This document shows positions 36,805-45,173 of a stretch of 64,000 bases of DNA, one piece after another. The notes under the pieces are model-generated. The model was given only the letters and a program-made list of their open reading frames with translations. It did not search any database and was not told where the DNA came from. Every line of letters starts with the position of its first letter. Position 1 is the first letter of the stretch. The translations under genes and the position numbers were made by a program. Source of the stretch: Ketobacter sp036337295 (GTDB lineage Bacteria > Pseudomonadota > Gammaproteobacteria > Pseudomonadales > Ketobacteraceae); NCBI GenBank assembly GCA_036337295.1, contig JAYZEN010000007.1, positions 496,001 to 560,000 of the forward strand, given 5' to 3'.

Positions 36805-37404
36805 CTAGAACAACTCGATGTCGTCGTCGGTGGCGTCGATCTGGGTCAGGTCTTCCGTTTGCTCGAACTGGTGACGATACAGCTCCAATGCTTCACTGAT
36901 GGTGGCGCCTTTCATGATGTGGTCGAACATCAGGCGTTCACACTCCATGGTGTAGTTGGAGCGGATTTCCTGTTGGATCCGCTTCCACTCGCCGGGGCTA
37001 TAGAGACGGCTGGAATCACTGATCAGATCCCCCAGATGCGTAAGGCTTTCATTCACATGATGCAGCTTTTGGGTGAGTCGGTCGTAAAACTGAAAGGCCA
37101 CAATGGCCCGCTGCATTTGCTGATGCATCTGTTGGGACGCCGTCATGATATCCGTGCGCTGGGTTTCCCATTTATCGACGCTGTCGGCGTGCTCGCACAG
37201 ATCCATCACTTTCTTGGCATCCTGCGCCATGCCGGTGAAGGTGGTGGACAGTTCATCCACGGATTTGGAGCTGTCGGTGAGGGTGGTTTCGATCTGCGCC
37301 ATCGCCAGGCACAGCATGGAAATGGTTTCCTTGACCTGGCTCCAATCCAGATCGGGGTTCACGGAACTGGAACCCGGGTTGCTCAATTGAGATCCGATTG
37401 ACAC
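36805..37404 (-). CDS. CheZ-like helical protein
   Basis: A 199-residue, all-helical acidic protein. It starts with GTG at 37404, preceded by GGAG at 9-base spacing. The middle contains IVAFQFYDRLTQKLHHV, a pattern like the catalytic helix of CheZ or the FQDRVSQ segment of helical chemotaxis proteins. The C-terminal tail is DDDIELF, comparable with the CheY-binding acidic tail of CheZ. These features suggest a chemotaxis-type phosphatase or receptor-associated factor; the link is tentative. It is divergent from the DUF6901 gene. Confidence 0.6.
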   Translation of the reverse strand: MSIGSQLSNPGSSSVNPDLDWSQVKETISMLCLAMAQIETTLTDSSKSVDELSTTFTGMAQDAKKVMDLCEHADSVDKWETQRTDIMTASQQMHQQMQRAIVAFQFYDRLTQKLHHVNESLTHLGDLISDSSRLYSPGEWKRIQQEIRSNYTMECERLMFDHIMKGATISEALELYRHQFEQTEDLTQIDATDDDIELF

Positions 37405-37617
37405 GCTAATGGCTCCTCTCCTGGCACCTGCGGCTGCGTGATGACTAGCGCTTCCATCTTGTCAGCATAGTCCAGAAAACCCTGCTGGGTAAAAACGAAA
37501 ACCGTGCAAATTTTGAAGCAGTTGGCAATCAAGGGCTTAGCCAGCCCCTAGGGCGCTTTGGAATCTAAAGGTTGCGGGTCTACACTATTAAAACAGGCAT
37601 GTTACGGGAACCCGATC

Positions 37618-38337
37618 ATGAAAATTCAATACCGGTTTGATATTGAAGGCACTGCGCTGGAATACGAAGTGGATGTGGACCGTCATTTCGATTTTAATGC
37701 CGAGCGGCAGGATGCACCGGAATGGGCAAAACTGAAGCACAATCAATGCCCTAACTGTCCATTGACGGTAAAGGACTGCCAGTACTGCCCGGTGGCCATA
37801 GACCTGTCGGCGGTGGTTACGGATTTCCAGCAAATGCCTGCTCAGAAAACGGCCATGGTGAGGGTTTCCACCCCGGAGCGTGAGTACAAGAAAGAAACCA
37901 GGCTGGAAGAGGGGCTGCGCTCGTTGATGGGGCTGATCATGGGCTCCAGTGCCTGTCCCATTCTGACCCAGTTGAAACCCAACGCCCGCAATCACCTGCC
38001 GTTCGCCTCGCAGGACGATTTCATCATTCGGTCAACGGCGCTGTATCTGCTGAAACAGTATTTCAACTACCGGGAAGGCAGGCGTCCGGACTGGGAGCTG
38101 CAGGGGCTGATCAGCCTCAACCAGGAGCTGCAAACCCTGAATGAAGCCTTCTGGGGGCGGGTGAAAGAAGCCTGTGAAGGGGATTCCAACCTGCAGGCGC
38201 TGCTCAGTTTCCTGGATATGTCCTCCAGCGTCAGTTATTCCCTGGAAGCGCAGCTGCAGAAAGTAAAACCCTTGATGACGGACGAAGACATCTCGCCCGC
38301 CATTGCGGTGAGAAGCGGGGAGGCCGGTTTATTTTGA
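37618..38337 (+). CDS. DUF6901-like protein with CxxC pairs
   Basis: A 239-residue protein starting MKIQYRFDIEG. It has a Cys cluster CPNCPLTVKDCQYC at about residues 44-57 in the pattern C-x2-C-x7-C-x2-C (roughly), which may bind zinc, and then YKKETRLEEGLRSLMGLIMG. I associate it with DUF6901 from memory. It looks cytoplasmic. It overlaps the convergent universal stress protein gene by 9 bases. ACGGGAA precedes the ATG. Function unknown. Confidence 0.7.
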   Translation: MKIQYRFDIEGTALEYEVDVDRHFDFNAERQDAPEWAKLKHNQCPNCPLTVKDCQYCPVAIDLSAVVTDFQQMPAQKTAMVRVSTPEREYKKETRLEEGLRSLMGLIMGSSACPILTQLKPNARNHLPFASQDDFIIRSTALYLLKQYFNYREGRRPDWELQGLISLNQELQTLNEAFWGRVKEACEGDSNLQALLSFLDMSSSVSYSLEAQLQKVKPLMTDEDISPAIAVRSGEAGLF

Positions 38338-38772
38338 GCCTTTCTTGACCCGCACCGCCAACACATCAATCTCGGCGTGGTGCAACACCGCATTGGCGGT
38401 GCTGCCCAGCAGTAAGGCCAGGCCATGACGGCCGTGACTGCCCATGACAATCAGGTCTGCCCCCTGATCCTTGGCCACCCGTAAAATCTCTTTCTCAGTA
38501 ATGCCCACTTCCAGATACTGGCGTGTTTCCGGCACCCCGAGCTTTTGGCCCAGTTCCCGCAATTGGGTCATGGCCTGTTTTTCCAGCTCTTTGTGCAGGT
38601 CCCCCAGGTCCACCGGGAACTCGCCACCATAGGCTATCGAGATGGGTTCCAGTACGTGAACCAGGCTCAGGGTGGCAGAGAAGGTACTTTGCAGTGCCGC
38701 CGCGCGCTGTTCCACAATCTCGGATTCGTCATTGAAATCCGCTGCCAGCAGTATGTGGTTGTATTGGCCCAT
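38329..38772 (-). CDS. uspA: Universal stress protein
   Basis: A 147-residue UspA-fold protein: N-terminal strand HILLAADF, ADLIVMGSHGRHGLA, and the nucleotide-binding block with GSTANAVLHHAEIDVLAV. The G-x2-G-x9-G-S type ATP motif is close to GSHGRHGLALLLGST, so nucleotide binding is likely. Universal stress proteins support survival of starvation and other stress. The gene is monocistronic and convergent with the DUF6901-like gene. Confidence 0.93.
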   Translation of the reverse strand: MGQYNHILLAADFNDESEIVEQRAAALQSTFSATLSLVHVLEPISIAYGGEFPVDLGDLHKELEKQAMTQLRELGQKLGVPETRQYLEVGITEKEILRVAKDQGADLIVMGSHGRHGLALLLGSTANAVLHHAEIDVLAVRVKKGSK

Positions 38773-38879
38773 GAATTTGATCCTTGTGCGATTGGGGTTT
38801 GTGAATCACTGAATGTATTAGATAATGCCCGGCGCTTTTATTTCAAGCGTTGTCTTCCATCAAGATTGGGTACGATTCG

Positions 38880-39377
38880 ATGATTTATCTGATAATCGGT
38901 CTGGCGATGTTGTTTATCCTGGGCCCGGTGTTCATGCTGCGGCCCTCCGCCCGGGAGCGGCGCCTGGCGCGGATTCGGCAGCGGGCCATGGCGGACCATG
39001 TGGTGATCAGCCCCATTTCCCTGAACAAGGATAAAAAGTTCAACGCCCTGCTGCAGCGCAATCCGCACATTGATGTCTATCGCTGGTATCGCTATCAACT
39101 GGTGGCGCGGGAGGAGCAGACCGGCCCCTCAGTAAAAGGTGACTGGCTGCAGCGCAAAACCCGCGACGGCAACCTGGTATGGGAAACGCCGGATGTGAAG
39201 ATCACCGCCCCGGCGGCGGTGACGCAGCTTATCGACACCTGGCAACAACAGCAAACCGAAGACTTTCTGGCCCTGGAGCTGGGCCCCCGCAGCGCCTCCA
39301 TCGTCTGGAACGAGCGGGGCGATCTGGCAGAAGTGGAAATACTGGTGGAGAATTTAAAGCAGCTATTGGCGGTCTGA
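38880..39377 (+). CDS. Conserved membrane-anchored hypothetical protein
   Basis: A 165-residue protein with one N-terminal helix (MIYLIIGLAMLFILGPVFML) and the basic stop-transfer sequence RPSARERRLARIRQRA, so the bulk faces the cytoplasm. The C-terminal 110 residues are a small alpha/beta domain. From memory, similar single-helix proteins occur in Pseudomonas, without a known role. The start at ATG 38880 has no strong ribosome site; TTG 38850 is an alternative. The 3' end overlaps the convergent desaturase-like gene by 15 bases. Confidence 0.7.
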   Translation: MIYLIIGLAMLFILGPVFMLRPSARERRLARIRQRAMADHVVISPISLNKDKKFNALLQRNPHIDVYRWYRYQLVAREEQTGPSVKGDWLQRKTRDGNLVWETPDVKITAPAAVTQLIDTWQQQQTEDFLALELGPRSASIVWNERGDLAEVEILVENLKQLLAV

Positions 39378-40241
39378 ATGGTGACCTGAACGGGGATAGC
39401 GCTGCTGCACCCACTCCGGAGGTTTAACCAGAATACGCCAGTCACGGTACTGGCGCAGATCCCGCGCCAGACTCATCCACTCATGCAGTTGCAGATACAC
39501 CGGATTGTAAGGTTGCTCCGGCATCCGTGTGACCCCGTACACGATCTCGCCGGCGTCCCGCTCATCCCGAAATGTACCGAACAGGCGATCCCAGATAATC
39601 AGAATACCGCCGAAATTGGTGTCGATCTGCGCCGGGTTGCGGCCATGATGGACCCGGTGATGAGACGGCGTATTGAACACCGTCTCCAGCCAGCCCAGCC
39701 GTTTCACCTGCTCGGTGTGCAGGAAGAACTGGTACACCAGGTTGCCCTCGATGGCCAGCAGTACCCAGTCCTTGTCAAACCCCACCAGGGCCGCGGGAAT
39801 CCACCATAGAATCCAGGCGCCATTAAGGGCGTGGGTAAAGTTCTGGCGCAGGGCAGTGGAGAAGTTCATGTGTTCGGAGGAGTGATGGGTGACATGGCTG
39901 GCCCAGAACCAGCGTGTCTTGTGCATAAGGTAATGTTGTACATAAAAGCAGAAGTCCACCAGCACGATCAGCGCCAGCACGCTGAACACTGAGGCCTGTG
40001 GATTCCACTGCAATCCGAATTGATACACCCAGCTGTAAAAGGCCTGAATGAAGAGGGCGATGGCAATGCCGTCCACAATTTTATAGGACATGCCGGTGCC
40101 CAGGTTGGCCAGGGTTTCCCTGAAGTGATAGACCCCGGACAGTCCCTTCCAGCGAATGTAGCCTGCTTCCAGCAGAATGATGGCGATGAAGACGGCGCCA
40201 AACGCCAGGACGAAAAAGACGGCATGTAAAACGTCGGACAT
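39363..40241 (-). CDS. Sterol desaturase / fatty acid hydroxylase family protein
   Basis: A 292-residue di-iron membrane protein. The three histidine clusters are HYLMH (near residue 104), HVTHHSSEH and HHRVHH, which bind the two irons. Four to five hydrophobic segments surround them. Family members hydroxylate or desaturate lipids or cleave ether lipids using oxygen. Many bacterial members carry no assigned substrate. It is divergent from an AraC-family gene that may control it. Confidence 0.93.
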   Translation of the reverse strand: MSDVLHAVFFVLAFGAVFIAIILLEAGYIRWKGLSGVYHFRETLANLGTGMSYKIVDGIAIALFIQAFYSWVYQFGLQWNPQASVFSVLALIVLVDFCFYVQHYLMHKTRWFWASHVTHHSSEHMNFSTALRQNFTHALNGAWILWWIPAALVGFDKDWVLLAIEGNLVYQFFLHTEQVKRLGWLETVFNTPSHHRVHHGRNPAQIDTNFGGILIIWDRLFGTFRDERDAGEIVYGVTRMPEQPYNPVYLQLHEWMSLARDLRQYRDWRILVKPPEWVQQRYPRSGHHSDRQ

Positions 40242-40364
40242 GGAGGAACCTGTTCAAAAGGGTGATGCTGCTAAGATTAAAGCCGTTCATCAAAGAAGGA
40301 TTGACCGGGTGGGTCTAATTTTTGACAATCCCCGCCAAGACGCGACACACGAGGCAATCACATC

Positions 40365-41399
40365 ATGACCAACCTGCTGGCCGACATGAACGTCAGCGGA
40401 GATCTGGCGGCATTGCTGCTGGACTATCTGGCGGCAAACGGACTGCACCTGCCCGAACTGGAGCGGGAGCTGCGGCAGTTTCCACCCGCCAGCCGCATGC
40501 GGTTCCGTCAATGGTGGCGTTTGCTGGATACGCTGCAGCAGCAGTTGCCGGGGCATTTGGTCGGCATGGAGTTGGGGCAGGCCATTAAACCGGCCTATGT
40601 GGGGGTGTTGGGCTACCTGACCCTGTCCTGTGATACGGTGGCCGAGGCTTTGCAACGGTTTCAGCGCTATCAGCGTCTGCTGCACGATGGGGACACCGCC
40701 CATTTTGACCTGCGTGGGGATCAGGCCTGTCTCTGCTGGCGCAATCAGTACGGGCCGTCCACCCAGCTGTCGGATGAGGTGCTGGTAATGGGCATGGTGG
40801 CCAACCTGAGATCCATGACCGACTGTCGGGAGCTGCAGCCCACCCGTATCCACTTTGTGGGCCCCCGGCCGGACCACGCAGCGGCCTACCAGTCCTTTGT
40901 GCAGTGTGACATTGCTTTTGATCAGCCCCAGCTGGAACTGATCTTCCCCATGGAATACCTGCAGTGGCCGGTGACCCACAGTGATCCGGCGCTGAAGCAG
41001 TTGCTGGAGCAACAGGCGCAGACCCTGCTGTCAGTGCTGCCGAGGCAGGAGGATTTTCATCACCGGCTGCAGCAGGCCATCCTCAAGGCCATCCAGAGCG
41101 GGGAGCCCACCCTGGATGCGGTGGCCAAAACCCTGGCGTTGTCCCGTCGCACCCTGCATCGTCGCCTGCATGAACGGGGCCTGGTGTTCAAAGACCTGCT
41201 GCAGGAAATCCGCTTGCAACTGGCCCGGCAGTACCTGGCGGAGCGGCGTCTGACCCTGGCGGAAATCGGCCTGCTGTTGGGGTATTCCGAGCAGAGTGCC
41301 TTCACCCGGGCGTTTCGCCAGTGGAGCGGCACCACCCCGTTGCAGTATCAGAAGCGCCAGCAGCAGGGGGCATCAGTCAAGGGCAAGCTGTTGCCGTAG
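40365..41399 (+). CDS. AraC family transcriptional regulator
   Basis: A 344-residue regulator with an N-terminal arabinose-binding-like domain (about 20-210) and a C-terminal AraC helix-turn-helix pair (about 235-335): LDAVAKTLALSRRTLHRRLHE and LTLAEIGLLLGYSEQSAFTRA. This is the OruR/ArgR-type architecture in pseudomonads, often regulating a nearby catabolic or lipid gene. It is divergent from the desaturase-like gene across a 123-base gap, which is the likely target. Its end overlaps a convergent gene by 27 bases. Confidence 0.93.
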   Translation: MTNLLADMNVSGDLAALLLDYLAANGLHLPELERELRQFPPASRMRFRQWWRLLDTLQQQLPGHLVGMELGQAIKPAYVGVLGYLTLSCDTVAEALQRFQRYQRLLHDGDTAHFDLRGDQACLCWRNQYGPSTQLSDEVLVMGMVANLRSMTDCRELQPTRIHFVGPRPDHAAAYQSFVQCDIAFDQPQLELIFPMEYLQWPVTHSDPALKQLLEQQAQTLLSVLPRQEDFHHRLQQAILKAIQSGEPTLDAVAKTLALSRRTLHRRLHERGLVFKDLLQEIRLQLARQYLAERRLTLAEIGLLLGYSEQSAFTRAFRQWSGTTPLQYQKRQQQGASVKGKLLP

Positions 41400-42095
41400 C
41401 AACGTCACCAGATCACCTGCATAACGATTCACAATAAAAGACATGCTACCGCCTTCCTGTTGCAAGGCTTTGTGCAATAACGGCCACTTCCGGCTGATGT
41501 CTGCAGGTGCATCCGGCAGGGCGGAAAACCGTGCCTCAATGTCGTCGGCCATTTGGGGCAGGCTGTGCTCGGCGTAGGGTGCCAACCGCCACTGTGCCTC
41601 CATATAACGCAGGTTCGCCAATTGCAGCAGCAGGATCAATTGTTCCGTTTTGTCGGGCTCCCGCTCAGCCAGGCTGAGTCCCAGCAGGTGTTGCCACAGC
41701 AGGCTGGCCTGTTCCTGATACTGATAGCGGATTTCCTGATCGATGAATCCCCCCTGACGCACTGTCACCAGCAGGGCGCTCAGGTTACGGGCCAAGCCCT
41801 GCCAGTGTTGCTGCAGGGCTTCCCGATCAGTCTCTGGCAGCCCCGGCGCGCTGGTCAGGGCATCAAAGTGGGCCCGAAACTGAATCAGGTGCCCGCTGAG
41901 TTGCCCATAGACATCCGCCTGGCCCTGGCCATTACGATAGCGTTCAAAATCAGTCATTACTTCCAACAGATAGAACTGGCTGCCGAAAAACGTCTGCTGG
42001 AGTGGTGGGGGAGCCACCTGCGAGGTTGCGCTCACCGTCCACAGCAGCAGGGTAAACACACAGATGACCTTGAATTGTCCTGTTGGGGGTCCCAT
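41373..42095 (-). CDS. Exported helical protein, unknown
   Basis: A 240-residue protein with a signal peptide (hydrophobic ICVFTLLLWTVSAT, cleavage near SATSQ). The mature part is largely helical with many Gln, Leu and Arg, resembling the helical sensor-type domains found at the N-terminus of type IV pilus methyl-accepting proteins, though that is only an impression. No catalytic motif seen. It overlaps the AraC gene end by 27 bases. Function unknown. Confidence 0.65.
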   Translation of the reverse strand: MGPPTGQFKVICVFTLLLWTVSATSQVAPPPLQQTFFGSQFYLLEVMTDFERYRNGQGQADVYGQLSGHLIQFRAHFDALTSAPGLPETDREALQQHWQGLARNLSALLVTVRQGGFIDQEIRYQYQEQASLLWQHLLGLSLAEREPDKTEQLILLLQLANLRYMEAQWRLAPYAEHSLPQMADDIEARFSALPDAPADISRKWPLLHKALQQEGGSMSFIVNRYAGDLVTLLRQQLALD

Positions 42096-42221
42096 ACATG
42101 GTTTCCATAAAAGTCCGCTGGATTATTTTTTCAAAGCGGAGGCGTTTGGATGGCCAGCATAACGACATAATTCACTCCTCTGCGACATATTTCTAACTCA
42201 TTGAAAAATAGGAGGTTGTCT

Positions 42222-42278
42222 ATGTGCTGTAAAAAAACTTCGGGCCTGGATTTGGAAAAAACCGTTAAATCATCCTAA
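42222..42278 (+). CDS. Possible 18-residue small protein or leader peptide
   Basis: An ORF of 18 codons plus stop (MCCKKTSGLDLEKTVKSS). It has a perfect AGGAGG ribosome site with 6 to 7 bases spacing, better than that of most real genes here. It carries two adjacent cysteines after the start Met and is basic overall. It could be a small protein, a leader peptide, or the remnant of a broken gene. It lies before the predicted topA promoter, so it would be transcribed separately or from an upstream start. Not confirmed. Confidence 0.35.
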   Translation: MCCKKTSGLDLEKTVKSS

Positions 42279-42310
42279 AAACAAATTAGTCAAGGTGTGG
42301 ATACGGTCCC

Positions 42311-42339
42311 TTGACCCGGGGCCTGACACCTCTTATATA
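42311..42339 (+). promoter_or_regulatory. Sigma-70 promoter of topA
   Basis: A -35 hexamer TTGACC (42311-42316), a spacer of 17 bases and a -10 hexamer TATATA (42334-42339). Transcription would begin near 42346, giving a leader of about 64 bases before topA. GC-rich spacer and AT-rich -10 fit a supercoiling-responsive promoter, but this is inference. Confidence 0.75.
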
Positions 42340-42409
42340 TGTCGCCCTTTCATCTAAGATTTAATTATAAGTTGAATTCTTTTTAGCCAGTAAGGTTGGA
42401 ATTGTATAT

Positions 42410-45151
42410 ATGGGAAAGTCACTGGTAATCGTGGAGTCGCCCGCCAAGGCGAAGACCATCAACAAGTACCTGGGCAAGGATTTCGTTGTGAAATCCAGTG
42501 TGGGCCATGTACGTGACTTACCCACCAGTGGCAGCGGCAACAGCAAGGTAGACCCCACTGAGCGGGCCAAACAGGCAGCGCTCACCCGCAAGATGGCACC
42601 GGAAGAAAAGGCCCACTACAAAAAGGAAAAAGCCCGTACTGCCCTGATCAGCCGCATGGGCGTCGACCCGGAACAAAGCTGGCAAGCCAATTACCAGGTG
42701 CTGCCGGATAAAAAGAAGGTGGTGGATGAGCTTAAAAGGCTCGCCGAGCAGGCAGACACCATTTATCTGGCAACGGACTTGGACCGGGAAGGAGAGGCCA
42801 TCGCCTGGCACCTGCGAGAGGTGATCGGTGGCGACGATGATCGCTACAAACGGGTGGTGTTCAACGAAATCACCAAAACTGCGATCAAGGAAGCTTTCCG
42901 CGAACCCGGTAAGATCAATGGCAATCGGGTCAATGCTCAGCAGGCGCGACGTTTTCTGGATCGGGTAGTGGGCTACATGGTGTCCCCCCTGCTGTGGGCG
43001 AAGATCGCCCGGGGCCTGTCTGCCGGCCGGGTACAATCGGTTGCGGTTAAACTGGTGGTGGAGCGGGAGCGCGAAATCCGCGCCTTTATTCCCGAAGAAT
43101 ACTGGGAGATCTATGCGAACACCGCCACGGCGAAACAGGATGCCCTGCGCCTGCAGGTGACCAAAGAAAAAGGCGAAAACTTCCGCCCCACCAACCAGGC
43201 ACAGACCGAGCAGGCGTTGAAATCCCTGGAAGGCGCGCAATACACCGTGGCTGGTCGCGAAGACAAACCCACCAAGTCCCGCCCCGCGGCGCCGTTTACC
43301 ACGTCGACCCTGCAGCAGGGGGCCAGTACCCGCCTGGGTTTCAGCGTGAAGAAAACCATGATGATGGCCCAACGTTTGTATGAAGCGGGCTACATCACGT
43401 ATATGCGTACCGACTCCACCAACCTCAGTGCCGAGGCGGTGGCGGGCGTGCGCGACTACATTGAAGGCAACTTCGGCACCCGCTATGTGCCGGAAAAGCC
43501 CCTCTCCTACGCCAGCAAGGAAGGCGCCCAGGAAGCCCACGAAGCCATTCGTCCTACCGATGTGAATGTGATGGCCAAGGACGTCTCCGGACTGGAAACC
43601 GATGCCCAGCGCCTGTATGACCTGATCTGGAAGCGCTTTGTGGCCTGCCAGATGCCCCCGGCGGAATACCTGAGCACCAACCTCAGCGTAAAAGCCGGTG
43701 ACTTTGAACTGCGCACCAAAGGGCGCATTCTGAAATTCGACGGTCACCTGGTGGTAAATATGCCCGGCAGCAAAAAGTCGGACGAAGACATCGAACTGCC
43801 GGACGTGGCCGTGGGTGAAGTGCTCGCCCTGAAGAAGCTCGATCCCAGTCAGCATTTCACCAAGCCACCGGCCCGTTACTCCGAAGCCAGCTTGGTCAAA
43901 GAGCTGGAAAAGCAGGGTATTGGTCGACCGTCCACCTATGCTTCCATTATTTCCACCATCCAGGATCGCGGCTACGTGAAACTGGAGAACCGTCGTTTCT
44001 ATGCAGAGAAAATGGGCGACATCGTCACCGACCGCCTCAACGAAAACTTCGACAACCTGATGGATTACAGCTTCACCGCCAAAATGGAGGAGCAGCTGGA
44101 TGAGATTGCCGAGGGCAAGCTGGAGTGGAAGCAGGTACTGGACCAGTTTTACGCTGATTTCAGCAATAAACTGGAAAAAGCCGAAGGCGAAGCCGGCGGC
44201 ATGCGCACCAACCCCCCGGTGGAAACCAACATCGAGTGTCCTGCTTGCGGCCGCCCCATGGCCATTCGCACCGGCAGCACCGGCGTGTTCCTGGGGTGTA
44301 CCGGCTACGCCCTGCCACCGAAAGAGCGCTGCAAGGAAACCATCAACCTGATCCATGGATCAGAAACCATCAATGCCGACGATGACGAGAGTGAAGCCAA
44401 GGCATTGCGGGAAAAGCGCCGTTGCGCCAAGTGCGGCACGGCCATGGAAAACTACCTCATTGATGAGAAGCGCAAGCTGCACATCTGTGGCAACAGCCCG
44501 GATTGCGAAGGCTATGAGATCGAAGAAGGCAACTTCAAGATCAAAGGTTACGATGGCCCCATTGTGGAGTGCGACAAATGCGGTGCCGACATGCAATTGA
44601 AGACCGGGCGCTTCGGTAAGTATTTTGGCTGTACCAACGCGGAGTGCAAGAACACCCGCAAATTGCTGCGGGATGGCAACCCGGCACCGCCGAAGGCAGA
44701 CCCCATTCCCATGCCGCACCTGAAGTGCGATAAAACCGATGACTTCTTCCTGCTGCGGGATGGTGCCTCCGGCCTGTTCCTGGCCGCCAGTCAGTTTCCC
44801 AAACACCGGGAGACCCGCGCTCCCCTGGTGGAGGAAGTCAAATCCGTGGGGGATCAGCTGGACCCCAAATACCACTTCCTGCTGCAGGCGCCGGAGCAGG
44901 ACCCGGAAGGCAACAAGGCTGTTATCCGCTACAGCCGTAAGACCAAGTCACAGTATGTGATGACGGAAAACGCTGAAGGTAAGGCGACGGGCTGGTCCGC
45001 CACCTATGACGGTAAGCGCTGGGTGGAGAAGGCCGGTACCACCGCCAAAACCACTACTGCCAAGAAGTCCGCAGTCAAGAAAACCGGCGCCAAGAAAGCA
45101 CCGGCCAAAAAGAAAACGGCGGCGAAGAAATCCACCGCCAAGAAAAAATAA
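42410..45151 (+). CDS. topA: DNA topoisomerase I (type IA)
   Basis: A 913-residue type IA enzyme that relaxes negative supercoils. The TOPRIM domain begins LVIVESPAKAKTINKYLG. The active-site tyrosine is Y331 in YITYMRTDSTNLS. Three C4 zinc-ribbon repeats follow in the C-terminal part (CPACGRPM..., CAKCGTAM..., CDKCGADM...). The last 35 residues are an almost pure Lys/Ala/Thr tail, made of AKK-type repeats, which probably aids DNA binding or processivity. The promoter and 18-codon ORF lie upstream. From memory, the gene order after topA resembles Pseudomonas, but an MCP is interposed here. Confidence 0.98.
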   Translation: MGKSLVIVESPAKAKTINKYLGKDFVVKSSVGHVRDLPTSGSGNSKVDPTERAKQAALTRKMAPEEKAHYKKEKARTALISRMGVDPEQSWQANYQVLPDKKKVVDELKRLAEQADTIYLATDLDREGEAIAWHLREVIGGDDDRYKRVVFNEITKTAIKEAFREPGKINGNRVNAQQARRFLDRVVGYMVSPLLWAKIARGLSAGRVQSVAVKLVVEREREIRAFIPEEYWEIYANTATAKQDALRLQVTKEKGENFRPTNQAQTEQALKSLEGAQYTVAGREDKPTKSRPAAPFTTSTLQQGASTRLGFSVKKTMMMAQRLYEAGYITYMRTDSTNLSAEAVAGVRDYIEGNFGTRYVPEKPLSYASKEGAQEAHEAIRPTDVNVMAKDVSGLETDAQRLYDLIWKRFVACQMPPAEYLSTNLSVKAGDFELRTKGRILKFDGHLVVNMPGSKKSDEDIELPDVAVGEVLALKKLDPSQHFTKPPARYSEASLVKELEKQGIGRPSTYASIISTIQDRGYVKLENRRFYAEKMGDIVTDRLNENFDNLMDYSFTAKMEEQLDEIAEGKLEWKQVLDQFYADFSNKLEKAEGEAGGMRTNPPVETNIECPACGRPMAIRTGSTGVFLGCTGYALPPKERCKETINLIHGSETINADDDESEAKALREKRRCAKCGTAMENYLIDEKRKLHICGNSPDCEGYEIEEGNFKIKGYDGPIVECDKCGADMQLKTGRFGKYFGCTNAECKNTRKLLRDGNPAPPKADPIPMPHLKCDKTDDFFLLRDGASGLFLAASQFPKHRETRAPLVEEVKSVGDQLDPKYHFLLQAPEQDPEGNKAVIRYSRKTKSQYVMTENAEGKATGWSATYDGKRWVEKAGTTAKTTTAKKSAVKKTGAKKAPAKKKTAAKKSTAKKK

Positions 45152-45173
45152 AGCCGGGCCCGCTATGCCGGGC

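Larger units (their letters stand above)
42096..42409. promoter_or_regulatory. Intergenic region upstream of topA
   Basis: A 314-base AT-rich gap. It contains a short ORF at 42222-42278 and the topA promoter at 42311-42339, listed separately. No other repeats or RNA structures are evident. Confidence 0.6.

Noticed and set aside
42518..44356. 612-codon open frame opposite topA
   Set aside because: Shadow frame of a conserved gene; Gly/His/Phe-rich with no recognisable domain.
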